From: Tetrahymena elliotti 4EA
Lineage: Eukaryota > Ciliophora > Oligohymenophorea > Hymenostomatida > Tetrahymenidae
NCBI GenBank assembly: GCA_000231825.2
Contig: JH720331.1
Location: 217,441 to 281,440 of the forward strand
Length of the DNA: 64,000 nucleotides
Direction: 5' to 3'
The first letter of the stretch is position 1; each line of letters starts with the position of its first letter. Both the position numbers and the translations under genes were made by a program. Positions 12,100 through 23,558 of the stretch are shown here, one piece after another. The notes beneath the pieces were generated by a model. That model did not search any database. It saw only the letters and a program-made list of their open reading frames with translations, and had not been told where the DNA came from.

Positions 12100-15000
12100 A
12101 TGAGTAACAATCATATTGCAGAATCAAATAGTATCTCTAAGAATACATAAATCATTGAAGAATCATCTTAGAAAAAAGAAATTTCATAAAACCCACAAAA
12201 AAAAGATGCTTAATCTTAGAAAAGAGTATTATCTAAAAACTTAGAAGTTAATACCCAATAAGCTGATTCATCAAAAGTCGAAGGACATGATTCAGTTGAA
12301 AGCAATGAATTGGTGAATCAATTAGCCTAGTTAAATTCTTCTAGATAAAAAAAGGAATAAGCAGATGGTAAACTCCTTGAAGAACCTAATGACATAGATG
12401 ATGATCTAAATTTCTCATAAAATACATTTGAAACGAAAGATGTGTTATTTAATATTGATGCTTAGCAAACTGAAACTAATCCAAAAATGTAGCAGGCATC
12501 TAATAATAACCAAATTATATAAAATAATTTAGAAGATTCTTTAGAAGGGCGAAATGCTAACTTGGCTTTGAAAAATAATTTAGCTAATAAATAAGTCAAT
12601 TAAAAATCAAATGATGAAACAAATAGATAAATAAAGATTGTTGAGAATGATAGTTTAGATAAAAATCACAAAGGTATCGAGAAATAAAATTCTAAAGAAT
12701 CAAATACAAATAACTTGGTATAATAAGATTCTAAAAATGCATAATTTTCATAGTAAAATTAGTAATAAAATAATATAAACTTACAAGATGTAGCAAAATA
12801 GCTTTAAGCTGGAAAATAAATAAAATATTTCCCTAAATAATCAGAAAAAGAAATTAAACCTACAGTTAATTAACCAAATAATATTTAACAAAAGGGAAAT
12901 AATTAGAAATTAATTACTTTTTAGGCTGAAAATGCTGATGAGCGTTTACAATATGAGGAGGAGGAAGATAAATAAAATTTAGATTAACAAAATAGAGCTT
13001 CATAATTACAAAATCTATAAACAGTATAAGAAGAAAGTAATATCTACTAGAGTTCAAAAGGTAGCATTATTCCTCCATAGACATACATAGGATTAAATGT
13101 TAATGATCAGCATGAATAATAGTAATCAACAGAAAAAAAAGCTTTTGATTATTAGTAATTAGAAGGTTTTTTAAAAAATTAAAAAAGAAACTTAGTATAT
13201 CCTAAATAAAATGATTAATAGGAAATTGTTGATGAAGAAAATAATCATTTTCAATAGTCAAACTTTGAAAATCAATATGGAGATAATAGTCCTTTGATAA
13301 ATAAAGGAAATGCATCCAAAAATTCTGGATTAAATATAAGCTCTGAAAATTTCAAATTCACTGTTTAGCCAATTGTTAATTCAAGCTAATTTTTCCACCA
13401 AGATTAGAGGTATTTTTTCATTTTTTTAAACTTTTTTTAATTCTCATAATGAATAATATATCTCATAGTTTATCATAAAATGAGGTCTAAATAAGTTTAA
13501 AATTATTTCTGTTAAATATTAAAATAATAAAATAAAAATTTTACTTTTTTTTTGATATCTTTTTGATCCTAAAATAAAATTTTATGCTATACTTTTTTAT
13601 TAGGTCTAATAATTCACCTCAATAAATTTAACAGGAAGCCACAAAAACAAACTTGAAAGTTTAGGGAAATAGAATAATGAGTAACAGTGGAATAAAGTAA
13701 GTGGGTTTTGTTGATGATTAATAATAAAAAAATAACTCTTAATCCCTTTAAGTAAGTGAGATGTATTAATCTAATTTTTATCAAGATATTGCTCCAAGCG
13801 GTAAAAATCTGTCTGACTAAACATTAATAAGTATCACGAACAGTAGTTAGCCTTCAAATTTAATTAACAGATTAAGTAATTTAAGATCAAATTAGGAAGA
13901 CTTTTAGAATGATTTTCAGCAATAATAGCCTTAACAAAAGTAATAGGTAAAAAGATTTACTAATTTGAGAGAGTCTATGAATGATGATCAAGATATTCCT
14001 GAAGAGCTTAGTGTGTTATCAAAAAACACAGTTTAAAAATATATGACTGATTAAGTTAATATAATTGGAAGTGGTACAAGTATCAGAGATGCCAAACGAT
14101 AATCTACAGCTAGTATGCTAACTGTTGAGAGTAAAGATATGGAAGCAGCGACTTAGGATTAAGTAAGAAAAATAGTTACTGAATAAGTAGAAAACATGAT
14201 TAGATCTAAATTAGATGGATAATCTCTAACAAAACAAAATAATTTAATTTTTAACAATGAAAATTTTTTTAGATAAGTAATTAGAGAAGAATTATAGAAT
14301 TTTTTAAAATAAAATGCTAATCTCATACGTCCTGGTTCAATAAATTAATTGTCATCACCTTCAAATAGCTACTAAAATTCTAGAATTCAAGAAAAGAAAA
14401 GTAATAATAACAACAAATAATATGAAAAAATATCTGAAAAAAAATATTCTTCAGGTTAAGTTTCATAAAACGAATTAGAGCACAATATGTAGCCAAATAT
14501 ATAAGATTAAGATTTAACAAATAAGAACCCTTCACCTTACTTAAATAATTCGGATATTGATAATATTATTGATGAGTCTATTTAAAAGCATCAGTTTGCT
14601 CAACTCTAAAATAAAATTGGGCCAATTTAAAATTAGTAGCCCTATTTTAACAAAAGAGTTTAAATTTAAGATGCTCCTGAGACAACGCAGAAGCAAATAA
14701 AAAATAGAGAACTAGAAGGAAGAGAGTTTGAAGAGACAAAAAGAAAAACTGATTAGAATAGACCTGGAGATTTCCCTATTTCAATAACTTCCAACAATTA
14801 AAAAACCTTTAAAAATTAACAACTCCCCAATTAATCATATAAAGAGCAATATTTATTATTCAAAAATGGAATTTAAAATGAATAAAGTAGGAATAGTGAT
14901 AGCTTGACGAACTATACTTAAAATCATCAAATATTTGATCGCTAGCATACAATCAAACACAGTTAACACCATAACTCTCATATCACTACAGAAAACAGTC

Positions 15001-16118
15001 CTTAGTTTGCTGTAGAAAGAGATTCATTAAGGTTGGGTGAAATATCTTTTAGTATAAATAAATAGTAAGCTAACCATTTAAATAAACCATCATTGCTATC
15101 TAATGAATCTCATTAATCAAATTAACATTTTAATTCCAATTACTAATAAAGTAAGCAGAGCTTCTAATAATAATAATAATAATAAAGTAGAAATTTACTA
15201 TCAAAGCAGAGTGATTATAGTATTTCTAGTTTTGCTCCTCTACCTCCAACAAAATACATTAAGAGTTAGCAAGATTTAAATATGAATTAGTAAGATTCAC
15301 AGAGAGATACTCTTCCTGATGCACCTTTTTCAAGTGCTTAGTCTCCTACATCTTTTTTAGTTCAATCTGGCTAAGAGGTCTAAGAGTAAAAAATGAATTA
15401 TTAAGATTTAATAATAAATCCACCAAGAAGACATTTGAGAGGGAATAGTGATATTGAAAATGAATACCATAATTAAAATAATCTATACAATAATAATTAT
15501 ATGATGGAGTCAAGTATTATTTAAAGAAATAGTGAATAGCACTAGTCTATTGAGTCTATATAAAACTAAGTTTTCTAAAATCAAAATTAAGGATATTTTA
15601 ATTATTAAAAGTCAGTTAAATAATCTATGAAAGGGATGTAAGAAAATTAAAATTAATAATCTATTACTTAAATATGGGAAAAATCCTTAGATTTTTAATC
15701 AAGAGGATAGCTCAACAGAGCCTATTAAATGCTACTAGATATAGGTATAGAATTTTTATATTTTGTTTCTTAAATATTTCTTGATAAAATTTAAATCAAT
15801 ATTATTATTTAAATAATAGAGGACGACATTTATTTAATTAGAATGATGAGTATTACAGGGCCTTGTTTTTCTAAATTAAATTAAAATATAGGAAAAAAAC
15901 TTTTGAGGAGAATAAATAAAATAACTCTAAGCTAGTTTATGGATAGCATTAGCTTTTAATTATTTTTAAAAATTTATGAATAAGATCTATTAGAAGATTT
16001 AAATTTAGAAGATAATTAAAACATAAAAGAAATTTTGTATGATATATCTGGTAATCCTTACCTAGGAGAGCAGGCTGCTAAATTATATAATCTTATTGAT
16101 CATTAAGACAGCAGTTGA
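12100..16118 (+). CDS. large disordered protein with TORTIFOLIA1/SPIRAL2-like C-terminal domain
   Basis: Exons 12100-13409, 13604-15744 and 15820-16118 encode 1249 residues. About the first 1100 are Q/N/S-rich and apparently disordered. The last ~120 form a helical domain: IWEKSLDFQSRGQLNRAYQM, then DDIYLIRMMSITGPC and further helices. This resembles the C-terminal domain of plant TORTIFOLIA1/SPIRAL2 microtubule proteins, where a stretch of the form W-x-x-A-L-x-x-x-x-x-G-x-x-x-x-A-Y is followed by D-D-x-x-L-x-R-L-M-x-x-T-G-P. No N-terminal TOG/HEAT repeats are evident, unlike those proteins. A microtubule or cortical role is inference from this domain alone. Confidence 0.6.
15165..15185 (+). 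repeat. (TAA)7 run coding for seven glutamines
   Basis: Seven in-frame TAA codons lie inside exon 2 of the SPIRAL2-like gene. With the standard code this would be seven stops; here it is a polyglutamine microsatellite. Confidence 0.9.
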
Positions 16119-16636
16119 TTTTTTGTTTTTTGGAAAAATTTTTTTTTCTTTTAAATAAATATCATATGTTTTATTTCCAAAATCACACTTAATATTCTAA
16201 TTTCTCTACTTATTTTATTTCACTAATATATAATAGTATTTTCTTAAGCTTTTAATTTTTGCAAAATGTTAAAAAAATATTTATTTTATTTTATTTATTT
16301 CTGTTTAATTTCTATTAAATAATTTAATTTAAATTGTAATAGAAATAATTTATTTTTTAGTTTCCATCTTTTATTTAATTGTCAACAAATTTTTTTATTA
16401 AAAATAAATTAAATATTTTCTGGTTTGCTACTTTATATTAATTGTTCATGTTTAATTGAAATAGATGATACAGGAGAAAATTTCCTTTATATTATTGTTT
16501 AATAATATCTTTTGATTTATTCTATCCACTTTATTTTGCGAATTATTACATAAATTAGAAGAAAAATTAGTAGATAATTGTATAATTTTTATCAAACAAA
16601 CATACAAAATAACATTTATTATTGATAAATATTATT
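16119..16636. other. intergenic, no gene seen
   Basis: AT-rich spacer between two + strand genes with no recognisable element. Confidence 0.7.
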
Positions 16637-19350
16637 ATGGATTCTCAAAATGAATAGAAAAATACTAAGGATAAATAAGATCCTTACGATTTTTCTCCAG
16701 ATATCAAGATTTCAAGTAATTAATGCAAAATATACAATTTCAGCAAATCAGTAATAATTATGTAAATTATATAGTTCATTCTACAGATGAAAATGAAGTT
16801 GAATAGTCCTTAAGAAGACAATAAAAAAATAGCAAAACCTTGACTAAAATCATAAATGTAAATTTTTAAATAGAAAACAGTTTATTAACTCTTTTTGTAA
16901 AGGAATTAAGTTTGAAAATAATTGATCTTTTAAAGTAGACTTACAATGATTAAATCTAATTAGCTTTTAGTAGAATTCTCAAAATATTTGAAATTTTTAA
17001 GAAATTATAAGCCAATTTCATATTTTATGATTTGTACTTTACTGCTTTTCAGTCATATGCTGTAAAAAATAATATATTATGTATTGCTAAGAAAATAATT
17101 TTATATTTTTATAAATAGGATAAAAAAATAGCAACTTTAAGTTAATAAGCACTATAAAATTGGTAAAATATACCTGCAATATGCTTAGAAAAATACTTAG
17201 CAGTTTTTAAAATTGAAGATTAGATAGATCCAAAAGAGTAAATTTATTTATTTTATATATAATTATCTAATTACATTAATTTTATATATTAGTGTTGAAA
17301 GTTATATTAACTACTTGATGCTTATGAAAAAAGTACCTGAAGCTATAAAAATTTTTAATATTTTTAATATGAGAAAGCATATGAATATGTTTGATTTCTT
17401 AGAGAGAGTAGTAAGCTAGGATAAAGTTTCAGATGCAATTTAACTTGTAGAAAAAAATGAAGTTGAATTATAAAAGGTAAATTTTGTAACAAAAAAATGC
17501 AATTAAATATGATAATAATTAAATAAAAGCACTTGATTTTAATACTGACAGAGAAAAGTTACATTGATAAATGTGTTGATCTAATTTATTAATATGGACT
17601 TAATTACAAAGAGTTCCCTATGCTTATTTCAAAGATGGAAAAAAAACATATTGAAAAAGTTTTACCTACTGCTAATGATTGGGAAAAAGCAGAAGAAAGA
17701 GTGCATACAAATAAAGAAGTTTTATGTTATCTTATTGAAGCTCTTATAGACTAAGGAAGGAAAGATGAAGCGGCTTCTATTGTTAAAAGGTAAAAATTTC
17801 TTTAAAAAAATAATTAAATATTTTATTATTGATTAAATTAATTTTCATAGGCACTAGTTAGATTAGCTTGATTACTTTAAAGAAAATATATAAAATATTA
17901 ACAGTTCAGGTAAGTATATTCCAAATAGAATATTAGAAAAAGATGGGTTTGGACCTTCAGAAGAAGTTATTTTTGAGTAGGGTCCAGGTACTTACATTCA
18001 TTTACACTAATTTGATATTAAAGAAGAAGATATTGTCTTTATTCATGATACAAATGAGCAAAAAGAAATATTTAAAGAAGCAGCAGAAACAATTCTAAAT
18101 AGTAAAATTGTAGGATTTGATTCTGAATTTGCTTCATAGTGGAATAAATTTCAAAAAGGTGGTGTTTCTATTATTCAATTAGCTGTCTAAGATAAGATAT
18201 ATATTTTTGATGCTCTTTCTCTTTTAGGAACTAAATTTAGCAAAGATTTTTTGAATTTTTGTAAAAATTTATTTGAATCAAAATAAATAGTAAAAGTAGG
18301 TCACAGCATATCTACTGACCTAAATGAGATGGAAAAAACTTTCAAGAGTAATAAGAAATTTGATTTAAATAATTTTGTAGATATTGCTTTACTTAACAGA
18401 GATATTTTTTCATTGACTAACACAGCCTCATTAAAATTTATGGTATAAAAACTACTCAACTTATAAATGTCTAAATTTGAATAAATTTCTAATTGGGACA
18501 GAAGACCTTTAAGGAAATCATAAATTCACTATGCTGCTATAGATGCATTTATTGTTATTAAACTTTATCAAAAGCTACTTTCAATTTAATAAGCTGGAGG
18601 AGTACTTAATTATGTGAACGTCTACTAAGAAGAACAGTAATTTTTAAAATTAGAAAATTTTGTTTGAAATATTTTAAAATTTATAATTTCTATAAAAAGG
18701 AAAGATAATTCAACTAATAAAGATTAATAAATAAAATAAAACTTAACACTTGTTATTGATGATAGATTTACTTATACTAAAGATAATGAGCATTATTTTA
18801 AAAAGAAAAACACCACCAAAATCAAATTCTTAATAGATAATATGCTTTTTAAACTTGTTAAATATCTAAGAAACAGTGGTATTGATGCTGCCTATATAAC
18901 TGAGAAAGACTATTAGCTCTTATAAGATTTAAGTTTAAGAGAGGAGAGGGTTGTGATAACAAGAGATAATAAGTTATTCAATATGAAGAAAAGCATTCCT
19001 GTTTACATTCTTTAAGAAAATTTAGACACAGGTTATATATTTTTTAATTATAATTATTATTAAAATATTATAAATTAATAGAAAACTAATTCAAGGAAAT
19101 CATAAGCTTCTTTAAGATAAATTAAAATAAACTAAATTTACTTTCTAGATGTGTTAAATGTAATAATCAACAGTTAGTTATTATATCTGGAGAGGTAGCA
19201 CAACAGCATTTGAAATTTTCTCATCCTTAAGATTTCAATAAATTTGAGTATTGGTAATGTACTTAATGCAAATAAGTTTATTGGGAAGGAGATACCTACA
19301 AAAAATCCTAAAAAAGATTTGAAGATTTAACTGAAAAAACTAAAAAATGA
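16637..19350 (+). CDS. MUT-7/EXD3-like 3'-5' exonuclease with Mut7-C and zinc ribbon (copy A)
   Basis: Seven exons (16637-16715, 16775-17237, 17293-17476, 17530-17789, 17851-18636, 18700-19031, 19082-19350) encode 790 residues. An N-terminal helical region covers ~1-400. A DEDDy exonuclease follows, with Exo I VGFDSEF (~415), Exo II VGHSISTDLNEM (~479) and Exo III IHYAAID (~554). The Mut7-C RNase domain has FLIDNMLFKLVKYLRNSGID (~634) and VVITRDNKLF (~678). A four-cysteine ribbon (CVKC ~725, CTQC ~761) ends the protein. This is the architecture of nematode MUT-7 and animal EXD3, used in small-RNA pathways. The TGA at 18665 lies inside the 63-nt intron 18637-18699. A paralogue follows 541 bp downstream. 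Substrate and pathway in this organism are unknown. Confidence 0.9.
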
Positions 19351-19891
19351 ATTTGTTTAATAATATTTTCATTTATAAACTTTATAAACTCTTAATGTTA
19401 ATGTATATTTTTAGATTTGTTATTCAGTTTAAAATATTAAATAAATATTTTATATATGTAATTCAGTCTCAAGACTCTCAGCTTTCTCTGGTAAATAAGT
19501 AACAATAATAATTTTGGAGAATTCATTTTTATTTATTTAAAATGATTATAAAATTAATCATATTTTTAAAAATTTTACAATTTACTCCAAAATATTTTAA
19601 GCAATTAATGAGCTATTATTAATTTAAGAAATATTTGAAATCTTGTATATTAGATAGGTACATGTACAGTTTTTATATGTTGTTTTTTAACACAATTTTA
19701 ATCATAAATTAGACGAATTTAAAATCAATTAATAGCTTTTAAGACCCAAATAAAGTGGATACTTAAATATTTAAAAATATCTAAAAGAAAATTAAAAGCG
19801 AAGATGAAACCTAACAATAACAACATTATTGCGAACATTTGTATTACTCAAATTTTAACACTTTTTTACCTGTTTCTTAATCATTTTTATA
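19351..19891. other. spacer between the MUT-7-like tandem copies
   Basis: AT-rich and too divergent by eye to reveal the duplication junction. It must contain the copy A 3' end and the copy B promoter. Confidence 0.65.
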
Positions 19892-22737
19892 ATGAAATAA
19901 TTTTTGTTAGTTGACTCTGCTAAAGATTTAGATTAACTTAACAATTATGGCAAAATATTTGCCTAAAAAGTGTGTAAAACGAAAGCTAAAGATTTAGATG
20001 TCGAAGTAATTATTGTATTGATAATAATTGGCTAAGGTTTCTTAAATAAAAATAGCTTCTCATAGATCAAGTTAGTTAGAAATTTGAAGAGAGATATAGT
20101 GATAAATTAGAAGATGCATTTTAGATATTTCTAAACATATATGATGTTTTGAAGAGAAATTAAGCTAATCATATTAGTTATAATATCTTTATGGAAGGTT
20201 TTATCAAATATCTAGTAAATTAAATCAATTAAACTGTCTGATCAATATTAATTTCCTTTTTAATATTAATTTTAATTAAATCTTCTATTTTGCTAAAATC
20301 TAATAGATTAACTAAGGCAATATTTAATCTTTAGTGAATATTGCAAAAGATAACTGGAAGCTTATTCCTGGTGACGTTTTAGAAAGATATTTATAGGTGT
20401 TTCAAATAAAAGAAGTCATACCACTTGACGAGTAATTTTTCTTATTTAAATATATCTAAACTACTTAAATTGTTAACTTATAAGTATCAAACAGATTGTT
20501 AATTATTTGATTATGATTAAGAAAGTAAATGAAGCTCTAAAAGTAATTGGTGTATTCAGTGTAAGAAATAAACTGGATATGAAAGAAATGATAGAAAGAA
20601 TGGTGAATTAAGATAAAATAAATGAAGCACTTTCTTTAGTTAATGATGAAGATATTGATTTATAGAAGGTAAGTATTGCAATTTTGATGATTTTCAAAAA
20701 TTACTATTTGTTGGTTATTAAATCTTAATTAATAATTTTGTATTTAATAATACTGAAGCATTTTGTGAATTAATTGATATCTAAAAACTATGAAGATAAG
20801 TGTATTGAAATTATAGAAAAATATAATTTGAACTATAAAGAATTTCCTCAACTTATTGATAGAATGGAAAAAAAAAAGGTTACCAAGATATTGCAAGATT
20901 GCAATAACAACTGGGAAAAAGCAGAAGAAAGAATAAACTCATAAAACCAACTTTTATTTTACTTGGTTGATTTGCTTGTACAAAAAAAGAAATATCAAGA
21001 AGCTGCTTCAATTATTAGCAGACATTAACTAAATAAAATATTTTAAACTTAAATAGATTCACTAGCATCACATTTTGAGTTAAATTAGCTCTTATAAGAT
21101 AAAAACTCAAACAATGTACTAAATAGAATTCTAGAAAGAGATGGATTTGGACCTACAGAAGTGCTATGTTTCTTAGAATAGGAGAAGTATTTTACATTAG
21201 AGGAGCGTGGTATAACTTAAAAGGATGTTTATTTTATTGATGAAGTCAATTAAGATTTTGATTTATCAGTCGAAATACTCACTAAATCCAAATCGATTGG
21301 CTTTGATAGTGAATTTATACCTAGATGGAACAAGTTTGAGAAAGGAGGAATAGCAACTCTTTAACTTGCAACAAAAGATAAGATATTTATTTTTGACACA
21401 ATAAAACTACTAGATAATGAAAAATTTATTGATTTTATTACTTTTTTATTTGAAAATGAAAATATACTCAAAGTAAAAATATTTTTCTTTTTTTTATTTT
21501 ATTCAAATTTATTTTTTTTTCTTTTTAATCAAACTTTTGAGTTTCATTTTTTAGCTTTTTTAAAATATATTTTTTAAAAAAAATCATATTAAATGTAAAA
21601 CTAAAAATCCTGTTAACAAATATTTTTAATTATAAAAATATATTTATATCATAATTAAACAGATTGGACATAGTATTTGGCAAGATATACACGAAATGGA
21701 TAAGACTTTCAAATCATAGAAAGAAATGAAGATAAAAGGTTTTTTAGATATAGGAATAATATATAAAGAAGCTCTTAATCTTGAAAATGTTTCCTCTCTT
21801 AAATAAATGTGCTATTAAATTTTAAAATTCAAAATATCTAAATATGAGTAGATATCAGATTGGAGTAAGAGACCTTTGAGGAAGTGTTAGATTCATTATG
21901 CAGCTTTAGATGCTTTACTTCCACTCTTACTTCATGAAGAAATAAATTTAATGATGGAAAATGGCACAATTAAGTTAATTAAATCTCAATATTTAGATAA
22001 AAATGGAGTGTAACTAATTTTAATTAAAATAAATTTTAATATTTTTTAAAAAATAGACAATATTCTGGTAAAAATATCCATAATGACTAACCTTTATAAA
22101 TTGGAGATTTTTTTAAGTATAGTAAAAAGAGTGAAAGTTATTTTAAAGATAAGTAACCAAAGTTTATTGTAGATAATATGCTTTATAAACTTGTAAAATA
22201 TCTGAGAAATAGTGGAATTGATTCAACTTTTCTTTAAGAGAAAAACTATAAATTAATGTGTGATTTAAGTAATAAAGAAGAAAGAATTATCTTAACAAGA
22301 AATACAAAATTTTTTAAGTCAATTTTATGCTAAGCTCCTGTTTTCCTGATTTAAGAAACTACCAATACAGGTATTTATTTATCATATATTTTAATTAATA
22401 ATAATTAAATATTTACCTAGAGAACTAATTTAAGGGAATACTTAATTTCTTCAAGATTTAAGTTGATGATGGAATGATTCTTTCAAGATGTATCAAGTGT
22501 AATGGTGATAAATTAGAAATCATTTCCTCTGAATAAGCTCATAAATATGTCGATTTTTACAATCCAAATTATATTGATTTTCAGTTTTTCTAATGTACAT
22601 CTTGCAAATAAGTATATTGGGAAGGAGAAAAGTTTAAGAGATCAAAGGAAAGATTCAATACAATAGCTTAAAATGTAAATTAGAAGTTGAATTCAAACAA
22701 TTAATAAAATGACTAAATAGTAGATGAGAAATATTGA
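19892..22737 (+). CDS. MUT-7/EXD3-like 3'-5' exonuclease with Mut7-C and zinc ribbon (copy B)
   Basis: Eight exons (19892-20005, 20056-20214, 20307-20431, 20485-20668, 20759-21472, 21663-22009, 22057-22370, 22421-22737) encode 757 residues. The ATG at 19892 gives MKQFLLVDSAKD. It is colinear with copy A: shared helical segments (NYKEFP, WEKAEER, LERDGFGP), IGFDSEF (~375), IGHSIWQDIHEM (~434), IHYAALDA (~510), Mut7-C with FIVDNMLYKLVKYLRNSGID (~581), and ribbon CIKC/CTSC (~676/711). The DEDDy exonuclease residues are intact. In Mut7-C the motif is LTRN where copy A has ITRD, so an acidic residue normally conserved in this PIN-like domain is Asn. Several introns sit at matching positions, which supports gene duplication over retroposition. 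Confidence 0.9.
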
Positions 22738-23558
22738 TTTGAGATTTTTGTAAAGACTATTTTAGATATTTTCTATCTTTAATATTATGAAATTTAATTA
22801 TTAATGAGCAATGTATAGATGGATATTTGCAAGTAGATATTTAAAATCAAATTTTCAATTCTTTAAATTATTTAAATTGTCTGTATTCAAATATTTTTAT
22901 TTATGCTTCGCAATCATAAGAAATTTGGAGAATTTATCCAATAAAAAAATGTTAATATTCATCTTGCAAATCTAATCTATTTATTCAGAATTACTTCAAT
23001 AAATAATTTTACATTTATTTGCCTAGTTAAAAACGAATAAATAAAGACAAAGAATTCAAGTGTTTTGAGAAGAAAAGTTTGACATTAAACTTTTAAAAAC
23101 TCTTGAAATTAAAGTCAACAAATTTTTAAATTTTTAATTAAATATATTTTTTATGAAGATTTTTTAAATTATTTACTTTTATTCTTTTTTTTGGACAAAT
23201 CTTTCTTTTTAATTAAATTAATAAATTTTTTTAGTTGTCAAGAAAAGTGTTTTTAATTTATCAATTTTGAGTAAAAATTTAGGATTGATGGTAATAGATT
23301 TGATAAGACAAGTTACAAATGTGTAGATAGATATATGCAAGTGCTTTAAGAAGATATTATATATATACAATGAATGAATTTAAAAACTCTTTAAACTATT
23401 TACATATATTTTTTAATTATTTTATTTAAATTATTATAATAAATTTATTTTACAAATTAATTGTATTCATTTTTTGTTATTTGAACTAATCTTTTTAATT
23501 GGTTTTTGTTGCTCTTGAGTAAAAAAAATACTTGTTTTGATCAATTTTATGTAACCAT
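22738..23558. other. convergent intergenic region, no gene seen
   Basis: Lies between the 3' ends of copy B (+) and the kinase gene (-). It is AT-rich with dense TGA in all frames. Confidence 0.7.

Noticed and set aside
18665..18667. TGA apparently separating exonuclease and Mut7-C halves of copy A
   Set aside because: It lies inside a 63-nt GTAATT...AAAAAG intron (18637-18699). Copy B has an intron at the matching place, so one protein is made.
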